Part shown: one piece after another, positions 25,838 to 32,506 of the stretch | Numbering within the stretch: the stretch's first letter is position 1 | How the letters are laid out: each line of letters starts with the position of its first letter | NCBI GenBank assembly: GCA_002436065.1 | Contig: DIXP01000094.1 | Coordinates: 17,788-81,787 of the forward strand | Source of the DNA: Chloroflexi bacterium UBA6077 | Lineage (GTDB): Bacteria > Chloroflexota > UBA6077 | Direction: 5' to 3' | Length of the DNA: 64,000 nt | The notes under the pieces: model-generated | Told to the model about the DNA's origin: nothing | Database searches by the model: none | The model's input: only the letters and a program-made list of their open reading frames with translations | Made by a program: the position numbers and the translations under genes

Positions 25838-26881
25838 CTATACCACCAGCATCGCGTCGCCAAAGCTGTAGAAGCGGTAGCCCTGCTCCACGGCCTCGCG
25901 ATAAGCTGTCAGCAATCGCTCCCGGCCTGCCAGTGCGCTCACGAGCATGACCAGGGTCGAGCGAGGGATGTGGAAGTTGGTGACCAGGGCATCCACGACA
26001 TTGAATCGGTAGCCGGGGTAGATAAAGAGCTGAGTCCATCCAGAACCGGCCACCATACTGGCGGGGTTGCCTTGCGTGGCCGCGCTCTCCAGCACCCGCA
26101 CCGTCGTGGTTCCGACCGCAATCACCCTCCGGCCCTCTCGCTTGGCCATCGTGATCTCCCTGGCAGCCTCCTCCGGCACCTCGTAGTACTCTCGGTGCAT
26201 CGGGTGCTCGGTGGGATCCTCCTCTTGAACCGGCCGGAACGTATCAATCCCTATATGCAGGGTAACGAAGCTGATCCCCACCCCCATCTCCCGGATCCGG
26301 TCCATCAGTTCGGGAGTAAAGTGCAGGCCTGCGGTAGGGGCAGCCGCGGAGCCGCGGGTCTCGGCGTAGACCGTCTGGTAACGCTCCGGGTCACCGGAGT
26401 ACTGGGTGATGTAGGGCGGCAGGGGGGCGTGGCCCAAACGATCCACCACCCTGTCCAGCGGCTCGCTGGACTCCAACCGCACCGTTCGGACGCCCAACTC
26501 GTTGGAGGAGAGCACCATGGCCACGAGTTCGCCCTGCCCAAAGGTGACCTTCGTCCCCGGCTTCAGTCGGCGAGCGGGCTTCAGCAGCACATCCCAAACG
26601 CCCACATCCCCAGCACCGGCGGTTGGCCTCAGCAGCAGCATCTCCACCGCGCTTCCCATGGACTCCTTCACCCCCATCAAGCGAGCGGGGATGACCCGAC
26701 TGCGGTTGGCCACCAGCAGGTCGCCCGGCCGCAGGTGCTCCGGCAGATCGCGGAACACGCGGTGCTCCAACCTTCCGTTTGTGCGGTTTAGCACCAGGAG
26801 GCGGGAGCCATCACGCGGCTCGGCGGGGTTCTGAGCGATCAGTTCAGAGGGAAGATGGTAATCAAAGTCAAGAGTTCGCAT
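25838..26881 (-). CDS. queA: S-adenosylmethionine:tRNA ribosyltransferase-isomerase
   Basis: A 347-residue QueA, which adds the epoxycyclopentane ring to 7-aminomethyl-deazaguanine in tRNA during queuosine synthesis. Diagnostic stretches include FDYHLPSELIAQ at the N-terminus, NRSRVIPARLMG, YAETRGSAAAPTAGLHFT, LHIGIDTFRPV and TNFHIPRSTLVMLVSA. It converges on the activase gene and lies 47 bases downstream of ruvB, a common queA-ruvB pairing. The start is the ATG before RTLDFDY; no strong ribosome site is visible, and a TTG nine codons upstream is an alternative. The partner tgt is 3 kb away on the other strand. Confidence 0.95.
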   Translation of the reverse strand: MRTLDFDYHLPSELIAQNPAEPRDGSRLLVLNRTNGRLEHRVFRDLPEHLRPGDLLVANRSRVIPARLMGVKESMGSAVEMLLLRPTAGAGDVGVWDVLLKPARRLKPGTKVTFGQGELVAMVLSSNELGVRTVRLESSEPLDRVVDRLGHAPLPPYITQYSGDPERYQTVYAETRGSAAAPTAGLHFTPELMDRIREMGVGISFVTLHIGIDTFRPVQEEDPTEHPMHREYYEVPEEAAREITMAKREGRRVIAVGTTTVRVLESAATQGNPASMVAGSGWTQLFIYPGYRFNVVDALVTNFHIPRSTLVMLVSALAGRERLLTAYREAVEQGYRFYSFGDAMLVV

Positions 26882-26928
26882 GGTCAGTGGTGGAGCAAGA
26901 CGCGGCAAAGGTCCACGAGAGGCATGGT

Positions 26929-27978
26929 CTACAGCAACCTCCCCTGCCCGTCCCTCGGTTCCATCCCCATGTGCTCGTACGCCAACCGGGTCGCGACGCG
27001 CCCTCGAGGCGTCCTGGCGATGAAACCTATCTGGAGCAGATAGGGCTCGTAGACATCCATGACGGTGTCGGTGTCCTCGTTGGTGGCGGCAGCGATAGTA
27101 TCGAGGCCAACCGGTCCTCCGTCGAACTTTTCGATGATCGCCCTAAGGATGGAGCGATCCGACTCGTCCAGCCCAAGGTGGTCCACCTCAAGTCGCTCCA
27201 GGGCGCGCATCGCTACCTCTCTCGTTATCACGCCGTCGGCCCTCACCTGCGCGTAGTCCCGAACGCGCCGTAGCAGGCGATTCGCTACCCTGGGCGTGCC
27301 CCTGGACCGTCTGGATATCTCCGCGGCGCCCTCGGTCTCGATCTCGACTCCGAGGATGCCGGCCGACCGGTTGACTATCTTCTGGATGGCCGCTTCATCG
27401 TAGAATTCGAGGCGATAGGTCACGCCGAAACGATCGCGGAGGGGAGCGCTGAGCATCGCCATGCGGGTGGTGGCGCCAATGATGGTGAACTTCTGCAGGC
27501 TGAGACGTAGAGTTCGAGCGCTGGGACCCTTCCCCACGATCATGTCCCAGACGTAGTCCTCCATAGCAGGGTAAAGGGCTTCCTCCACGACCCGGCTCAG
27601 TCGGTGGATCTCATCGATAAACAGCACATCGCCCTTGCGCATGCTGGTCAAGATCGCTGCCAGATCCCCCTGGTGCTCTATGGCCGGCCCCGAGGTGGTG
27701 CGTACGTTCACCTGCATCTCGGCGGCGATGATGTTGGCGAGGGTGGTCTTACCCAGGCCGGGAGGCCCGTACAGCAGGACATGCTCCAAGGCATCCCCAC
27801 GAGCCCTGGTGGCCTCAATGAAGATGCCCAGGTTGTCCTTGATCCTCTCCTGCCCTATGTACTCATCCAACCTCTTCGGCCTCAGGCTGGACTCCACAGC
27901 CTGTTCCGACTCGCCTGCCTTCGGCGAGACCAACCTGTCTTCCAAAGCGATCTCTCCGCCATAGAATACGGGAATCAT
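26929..27978 (-). CDS. ruvB: Holliday junction branch migration ATPase RuvB
   Basis: A 349-residue RuvB, the AAA+ motor that drives branch migration of Holliday junctions with RuvA. Walker A GPPGLGKT is at residues 71-78, Walker B LFIDEIHRL near 120, sensor 1 IGATTR, and the Arg finger region RGTPRVANRLLRR. A winged-helix C-terminal domain ends in GRVATRLAYEHMG. ruvA and ruvC are not in the window. It is followed by queA and preceded by the PH-like gene 18 bases away, all on the minus strand. Confidence 0.96.
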   Translation of the reverse strand: MIPVFYGGEIALEDRLVSPKAGESEQAVESSLRPKRLDEYIGQERIKDNLGIFIEATRARGDALEHVLLYGPPGLGKTTLANIIAAEMQVNVRTTSGPAIEHQGDLAAILTSMRKGDVLFIDEIHRLSRVVEEALYPAMEDYVWDMIVGKGPSARTLRLSLQKFTIIGATTRMAMLSAPLRDRFGVTYRLEFYDEAAIQKIVNRSAGILGVEIETEGAAEISRRSRGTPRVANRLLRRVRDYAQVRADGVITREVAMRALERLEVDHLGLDESDRSILRAIIEKFDGGPVGLDTIAAATNEDTDTVMDVYEPYLLQIGFIARTPRGRVATRLAYEHMGMEPRDGQGRLL

Positions 27979-27996
27979 AACACAATGGCTGTGTTC

Positions 27997-28359
27997 CTAG
28001 CCCTGAAGGAGGCGGAGCGACCGGTTGATAGCCTCGGCAAGCTGTTCTGCCATGGTGGATCGGAAGCTGAACTCCTTGCCTGTCCGCAGACGGATGACCA
28101 ACTCCCGCCCAACGGACACGACATCCCAGATGTTGAACTGGATGTTGCTGCCGGATGCTTCGGCTTCCCTCACATCAGCCAGGTCGATGTCCATCTTTCG
28201 AACCAACAGTTTGTAGTGGAAGACGGGGTCGAAGATGATCCTCTTGGTCGTGACTATCATGATGCCGGCCGCCCTGATGGGCAGGAGCGGCAGCAGGAGA
28301 CAGCCGGCCCGCCGCGTATAGACACCACCCACCGCTACTCGCTCTTCAGCTTCTTGCAT
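27997..28359 (-). CDS. Small PH/GRAM-like domain protein
   Basis: A 120-residue protein with no clear named family. The pattern IMIVTTKRIIFDPVFHYKLL resembles the core beta strands of bacterial PH or GRAM-like domains (TNxRLIF...), followed by alternating strands (IQFNIWDVVSVGRELVIRL) and a C-terminal helix (AEQLAEAINRSL). Such domains bind lipids or proteins at the membrane in other bacteria; nothing here fixes a ligand. Residues 20-36 (CLLLPLLPIRAAG) are hydrophobic but short for a membrane helix. The ATG has a strong AGGGAGGAAGTAA site. It is upstream of ruvB-queA and probably co-transcribed. Confidence 0.6.
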   Translation of the reverse strand: MQEAEERVAVGGVYTRRAGCLLLPLLPIRAAGIMIVTTKRIIFDPVFHYKLLVRKMDIDLADVREAEASGSNIQFNIWDVVSVGRELVIRLRTGKEFSFRSTMAEQLAEAINRSLRLLQG

Positions 28360-28410
28360 TTACTTCCTCCCTTTCTCATTCATACTCACCACCGTCAGTG
28401 ATGTCGCTTT

Positions 28411-28450
28411 GTCTCTTCTTGTCTCTTCTTGTCTCTTCTTGTCTCTTCAT
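28411..28450. repeat. Four tandem 10-bp repeats
   Basis: The decamer GTCTCTTCTT occurs three times head-to-tail, then once more as GTCTCTTCAT. It lies 52 bases upstream of the PH-like gene start (minus strand) and about 20 bases before the promoter of the plus-strand glucosaminidase gene. The unit equals one helical turn, so it could be a regulator-binding array or a slippage-prone spacer. Confidence 0.85.
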
Positions 28451-28468
28451 CTCATATGCTCACCGCTA

Positions 28469-28497
28469 TTGCTCTCTACTACCTCAGCGGATATAAT
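28469..28497 (+). promoter_or_regulatory. Promoter for the glucosaminidase gene
   Basis: TTGCTC and a perfect TATAAT are separated by exactly 17 bases. Transcription would start near 28504, leaving an untranslated leader of about 220 bases before the coding start, in which I see no recognised riboswitch. Confidence 0.5.
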
Positions 28498-28724
28498 GCG
28501 CCCATCGCCTTCTGGCGACCAACTCAGGGGCAGGGCTGGCACTACTCACGCCGGCACCGGATGGTAACGCCCCAGTAACGCTTCGATCCACCTCGTCCTT
28601 ATTATCAGGTGTTCGTCTTACCGTCGATCCATGGATGGCGGTCATTCCATACCACGCGAAGGTCGCTCTCTGCTATCGGATTCGCTCGCGGCAGCGACGA
28701 CCGAGCATCGGAGGTCTTTCAGTT

Positions 28725-29681
28725 ATGTTGCGTCACAAAAGCGCGATGGCCCGACGAGCCACGGTCATGTCGAGTAATGGGAGGGTGATTGTCCAACGAG
28801 CTACATCCAAGTTTCGTGATGGCGGCGCGGTGGCCCGACGAGCCATATCCAAGTTTCGTCATGGAGGCGTGGTAGCCCGACGAGTCACAGTCGGCCTCGC
28901 ATGCGGCTCTCTCATCCTGGCAGCCCTCGTCACGGGCGCCGTGGGTCATCAGGTTACAACCGGAGGTGCACTCGACCAGGGCGCGCAAGTTGCGGCCGCC
29001 CAACCAGAGCCTCAGGAGACCGCTCCAGTTGCCACCGCAACACCACAGCCAGCCCCTACGGCCCAGGTCAACCTGGCACTACCTAATCGCCTCCCCTCTT
29101 CGACCGCCCAGACCCCCAATCCCACTGCCGCTCCGAGCGGTGGGCAAACCGACCCATCCGCTGACCCCGCCCGTGTTGTCGCCACAAGCCGAGGCTCTCG
29201 ACCCACCCCAGACATATCCAGCAACGAGAAGTTCATCGCGGCTGTGGCCGAAGCAGCCCAGGAATCCCAGCTCGACAGCAAGGTACCAGCCTCTGTCACT
29301 ATCGCCCAGGCCATTCTCGAGTCCGATTGGGGCAAAAGCCAGTTGGCCAAGAAGGCTCAGAACTACTTCGGCATCAAGTCTTCCTCTGGTCCCGGGCCCG
29401 CGGGCGTGATCAGCATGAACACCTGGGAGGTGATCGGCGGCGCAAACGTGACCGTTAACGATGGATTCAAGGCTTACCACAACCTGTGGGAGTCTGTGCT
29501 GGAACATGGTCACTTCCTCGCGGACAATCGCCGCTATGCACCGGCCTTCAAGTTCCCCAACGACCCAAAGGAATTCGCCCGCCAGATTCACCTGGCCGGC
29601 TACGCCACCGACCCTGCCTACACATCCAAATTGGTCAACCTGATGAACAAGTTCAACCTGTACCAGTACGACCTCAAGTAG
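28725..29681 (+). CDS. Secreted or membrane-anchored N-acetylglucosaminidase (GH73-like)
   Basis: A 318-residue cell-wall hydrolase. Residues 9-64 hold four imperfect 14-residue repeats (ARRATxxxxxGxVx pattern) rich in Arg. A single transmembrane or signal helix follows (about 55-74), then a Pro/Thr/Ala linker (about 90-160). The C-terminal glucosaminidase domain has AILESDWGKSQLA with the presumed catalytic Glu199, NYFGIK, and YHNLWESVLEHGHFL as in FlgJ/LytG-like enzymes. The ATG is preceded by GGAGGT nine bases away; a frame extending 30 codons upstream lacks a ribosome site. It probably trims peptidoglycan during growth. The Arg-rich tandem tail before the helix is not a family feature. 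Confidence 0.82.
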   Translation: MLRHKSAMARRATVMSSNGRVIVQRATSKFRDGGAVARRAISKFRHGGVVARRVTVGLACGSLILAALVTGAVGHQVTTGGALDQGAQVAAAQPEPQETAPVATATPQPAPTAQVNLALPNRLPSSTAQTPNPTAAPSGGQTDPSADPARVVATSRGSRPTPDISSNEKFIAAVAEAAQESQLDSKVPASVTIAQAILESDWGKSQLAKKAQNYFGIKSSSGPGPAGVISMNTWEVIGGANVTVNDGFKAYHNLWESVLEHGHFLADNRRYAPAFKFPNDPKEFARQIHLAGYATDPAYTSKLVNLMNKFNLYQYDLK

Positions 29682-29685
29682 GGTG

Positions 29686-29691
29686 TATAAT
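29686..29691 (+). promoter_or_regulatory. Candidate -10 box for tgt
   Basis: A perfect TATAAT, preceded by TG, lies 95 bases upstream of the tgt start and just after the glucosaminidase stop. No convincing -35 was found. Transcripts starting near 29698 would contain the hairpin at 29713-29737. Confidence 0.4.
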
Positions 29692-29712
29692 ACATAGTAG
29701 AGTCGCCTGTTT

Positions 29713-29737
29713 GCGCGGGGCCGGATCGGCCCCGCGC
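29713..29737 (+). terminator. GC hairpin between glucosaminidase and tgt
   Basis: An 11-bp perfect stem GCGCGGGGCCG/CGGCCCCGCGC with a GAT loop is followed by TTCTGCGT. It may end the glucosaminidase transcript, or sit in the tgt leader if the TATAAT just upstream is used. The T-run is poor. Confidence 0.6.
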
Positions 29738-29785
29738 TTCTGCGTCACCCTGAATTGTTTCGGCGGAGAGACAACCCTAACCCTC

Positions 29786-30955
29786 ATGTTCGAATTCACT
29801 GTGGAAACCAACTGCCGAGAGACTGCTGCCCGGATGGGAGTGCTGGAAACGCCCCACGGCCGGCTGCATACCCCCGCCTTCATGCCGGTGGGTACCCAGG
29901 CTACTGTGAAGACCCTCAGCCCTATCGAATTGCGGGAACTGGGCGCCGAGTGCATCCTCTCCAACAGCTACCACCTTCAGCTTCGGCCGGGATCCGAGGT
30001 CATTGCCCGCCAAGGGGGGCTCCATCACTTCATGGGATGGGACCGCGCAATCCTCACCGATAGCGGTGGGTTCCAGGTCTTCAGCCTGGCCCACCTGAGA
30101 AAGATCACGGAGGAAGGGGTCCGATTTCGTTCCCACATAGATGGCTCGGAGCAGTTCTTCACGCCTGAAGGGGTGATGCGAATTGAAGAGGGGCTAGGGG
30201 CCGACATCATCATGGCCTTCGATGAGTGCACACCATATCCCAGCAGCTTCCAGTACACGAGAGAAGCCATGGAGAGGACCCACAGGTGGGCGGAGAGATG
30301 CCTTCGAGCCAAGGCCAGGGAGGACCAGGCGCTCTTCGGCATCGTGCAAGGCGGAATGTACCCGGAGTTGAGGCGAGAGAGCGCCGAGCAGCTGTCCCAG
30401 ATGGGCTTCCACGGATATGGAATTGGTGGTCTCAGCGTTGGGGAGCCCAAGGCAACGATGTACTCAGTGCTGGAGGAGACCACGCCCCACCTACCCATGG
30501 ACAAGCCACGCTACCTGATGGGAGTGGGATCCCCCGAGGATCTCCTGGAGTGCGTCGCCAGGGGGGTCGACATGTTCGATTGCGTACTCCCAACCCGCAT
30601 AGCGCGCAACGGAGCCCTCTTCACGAGGGAGGGGCGGCTCAACATCCGAAACGCCAGGCATCGAGAGGACAGCTCTCCGGTGGAGGATGGCTGTGAGTGC
30701 TACTGTTGTCGTCACTTCTCGCGGGCGTACCTGCGACACCTGATCATGTCGGAAGAGGTGTTGGGTCTTCGGCTTACCACCATCCACAATCTCCACTTCC
30801 TGCTGAAGCTGGTGCGGCATATTCGATCCTCCATCGCGCAAGGGACCTTTCCTCAACTGTTGAGCAACTTCCGCGACCACTACATCATCGTCGATGAGCG
30901 TGTTCGGGCTGCGAATCGGGTTGCCCGAGCGGCTGCATTCGAAACCCGGCGCTAA
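29786..30955 (+). CDS. tgt: Queuine/preQ1 tRNA-guanine transglycosylase
   Basis: A 389-residue Tgt, which swaps guanine-34 for a queuosine precursor in tRNAs with GUN anticodons. Features are TPAFMPVGTQATVK, the catalytic-type Asp in ILTDSGGFQVFSL, FGIVQGG, and the nucleophile Asp in MFDCVLPTRIARNGALFT. The zinc site is CECYCC plus a downstream His (ATIHNLHF region). The start is the ATG before FEFTVE; the frame is open 100 codons further up but that part overlaps the preceding gene and lacks homology. Together with queA at 26 kb it shows that this organism makes Q-tRNA. Confidence 0.96.
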   Translation: MFEFTVETNCRETAARMGVLETPHGRLHTPAFMPVGTQATVKTLSPIELRELGAECILSNSYHLQLRPGSEVIARQGGLHHFMGWDRAILTDSGGFQVFSLAHLRKITEEGVRFRSHIDGSEQFFTPEGVMRIEEGLGADIIMAFDECTPYPSSFQYTREAMERTHRWAERCLRAKAREDQALFGIVQGGMYPELRRESAEQLSQMGFHGYGIGGLSVGEPKATMYSVLEETTPHLPMDKPRYLMGVGSPEDLLECVARGVDMFDCVLPTRIARNGALFTREGRLNIRNARHREDSSPVEDGCECYCCRHFSRAYLRHLIMSEEVLGLRLTTIHNLHFLLKLVRHIRSSIAQGTFPQLLSNFRDHYIIVDERVRAANRVARAAAFETRR

Positions 30956-30972
30956 GGGGCGAGACTAACTTC

Positions 30973-31001
30973 TTTACAGCTTCCCGCCTCTCTTGTTAAA
31001 C
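30973..31001 (+). promoter_or_regulatory. Candidate promoter for the 48-residue protein/FecR pair
   Basis: TTTACA and TTAAAC are spaced by 17 bases, 30 bases upstream of the small gene. The -35 is a good match and the -10 is weak. Confidence 0.3.
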
Positions 31002-31030
31002 TCGAACAGGCTACCAAGGAGGTGACTAGG

Positions 31031-31177
31031 ATGGGAAACCGAGACAAGCGTGATGACAAGGCCAAGAAGTCGAAGAAGGATGCCAAGACCGTGAGCCGCG
31101 TTCAGGTCACCGAAGTGGCTCCCCCGGTGGAGGTGGTGAAGAAGAAGCGTAAAGAACGCAATCTTGATGAGGACTAG
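31031..31177 (+). CDS. 48-residue Lys-rich small protein
   Basis: A short, highly charged protein (11 Lys, 5 Arg, 6 Asp and 4 Glu in 48 residues) with a central VSRVQVTEVAPPVEVV stretch and basic arms on both sides. A textbook AGGAGGTG ribosome site ends six bases before the ATG, which is the main reason to call it a gene. Its last eleven bases overlap the start of the FecR-like gene, so translation is probably coupled. There is no signal peptide or known motif. It could be a nucleic-acid-binding or chaperone-like peptide. I do not recognise the family. Confidence 0.65.
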   Translation: MGNRDKRDDKAKKSKKDAKTVSRVQVTEVAPPVEVVKKKRKERNLDED

Positions 31178-32423
31178 CTTCCCATCTCTTGGAGAGCTTC
31201 CTGACAGCGACAGCGGGATGGTCGAGACCCCAGACTACCCTCGACGCAGCCCTCAGACTGCGGCTTGGATCGTGCTGTCCATCGCCTTCGGGATCTTCTG
31301 GACTCTGCTGATCGGAGCGTTCATCGGGGCGAGGCATTACTACGATACTGCCTCGGTTGCCGGTACTGGAACCCTCACACGGGAAGAGGGCATAGTACTG
31401 TTTCGTGATACCGTGTCCTCCAACCTGATGAACGCTACCGATGATCTCTCCCTACGTGAGGGGGACGAACTCCTGGTCGGCCAGGGAGCGAAGGCATCCC
31501 TGCTGCTGTTCGATGGCAGCAGGGTCCGGCTCTACTCCGGATCGGAGTTGCGCATCGATGAGCTGCGCAAGGGTCGCTTCCACAATGGCTTCTCCCGCCT
31601 CGGTTTCACCATCACCAAGGGCATGGCCAGGTTGGAGATCGCGGAGCCTACCACCGATAGCTATCAGTTCGTCGCCACAACGCCACATGGACAGGCTCTG
31701 CTAACCAGCGGCTCCTACGGGGTGCTGGTCACAGACAGCTACACGCGCGTCTCCTCGCGCAGCGGATATGGACAGGTCATGGGCAAGGGGAAGCCGATAG
31801 ATGTGCACACAGGAGAAAAGGTGCTTCTGTCGCCCGGCCAACTCTCTAGTGCCCTCCCCGAAGGCGATCCACTGATCGTGAACGGGGACTTCCTGCAGGG
31901 TTTTGCGGACTGGCGGACGCTGGACGTCAACGAGACCGGCCGCGACACGGAGCCCGGCCAGCGGATGCTGGTCACCGAGCAGATCGATGGGCGGGAGGCA
32001 ATTGCCTTCCGGGCAGAACGGGTTAGCCGCAAGGCAACTCACAACGAGACCGGCCTCCTCCAGGTAATCGACCGGGACGTCTCGGATTACCAGAAGCTCC
32101 TGATCAACGCCGACGTGCGAGTCGATGAGCAGAGCCTGTCGGGCGGAGGCTACATGGGCTATGAATACCCCATGATGATTCGAGTTCGCTATCGGGACGA
32201 ACAGGGTACACAGGTGGACTGGAGCCACGGCTTCTTCCATAAGAACCCCGAGGAGCGGCCCACTCCCAACGGGCAGTCGGTTTCGCAGGGCAGGTGGACC
32301 CACTACGATGGGGATCTGATGGAGATAGAGCCGCGGCCCGTCCATCTGATCTCTGTCGAGATCCTTGGAGCGGGCCACAGCTTCCTGAGCTATGCTGCTA
32401 ACCTGAGCTTGGTGGGAAAGTAG
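31167..32423 (+). CDS. Membrane protein with FecR-like and carbohydrate-binding-like domains
   Basis: A 418-residue protein. A cytosolic tail of about 30 residues precedes one transmembrane helix (AAWIVLSIAFGIFWTLLIGA). The outside part starts with a FecR-like fold: GDELLVGQGAKASLLLFDGSRVRLYSGSELRIDEL, then ATTPHGQALLTSGSYGVLV, ending with a VHTGEKVLLSPGQ strand. The C-terminal 180 residues begin NGDFLQGFADW, a pattern seen in galactose-binding-like (CBM) modules. No ECF sigma factor or TonB receptor is nearby, so classic FecR signalling is unlikely; a wall- or glycan-sensing role is an inference. It starts at an ATG inside the end of the 48-residue gene. Confidence 0.72.
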   Translation: MRTSFPSLGELPDSDSGMVETPDYPRRSPQTAAWIVLSIAFGIFWTLLIGAFIGARHYYDTASVAGTGTLTREEGIVLFRDTVSSNLMNATDDLSLREGDELLVGQGAKASLLLFDGSRVRLYSGSELRIDELRKGRFHNGFSRLGFTITKGMARLEIAEPTTDSYQFVATTPHGQALLTSGSYGVLVTDSYTRVSSRSGYGQVMGKGKPIDVHTGEKVLLSPGQLSSALPEGDPLIVNGDFLQGFADWRTLDVNETGRDTEPGQRMLVTEQIDGREAIAFRAERVSRKATHNETGLLQVIDRDVSDYQKLLINADVRVDEQSLSGGGYMGYEYPMMIRVRYRDEQGTQVDWSHGFFHKNPEERPTPNGQSVSQGRWTHYDGDLMEIEPRPVHLISVEILGAGHSFLSYAANLSLVGK

Positions 32424-32436
32424 GTAGGGGGGAGAG

Positions 32437-32500
32437 TTATTGGGGACACCCCAAACCCCGCCATGGGGTTGCACCCCCTGGACCCCGGCTTGACTGGCCC
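32437..32500. repeat. GC-rich repeat between convergent genes
   Basis: The segment TTGGGGACACCCCAAACCCC, followed by ATGGGGTTGCACCCCCTGG, recurs almost identically upstream of the GHMP kinase gene. It contains GGGG/CCCC inverted halves and lies between the FecR-like and rel stops. Confidence 0.7.
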
Positions 32501-32506
32501 TCCCTG

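Noticed and set aside
28411..28450. Short tandem repeats as a CRISPR array
   Set aside because: Units are 10 bp with no spacers and no cas genes are nearby.
29486..29785. 100-codon N-terminal extension of tgt
   Set aside because: It overlaps the end of the glucosaminidase gene in another frame and crosses a hairpin; Tgt homology begins at the downstream ATG.
29692..29785. preQ1 riboswitch in the tgt leader
   Set aside because: The leader has a GC hairpin but no preQ1 aptamer pattern such as a short A-rich tail after a small stem.
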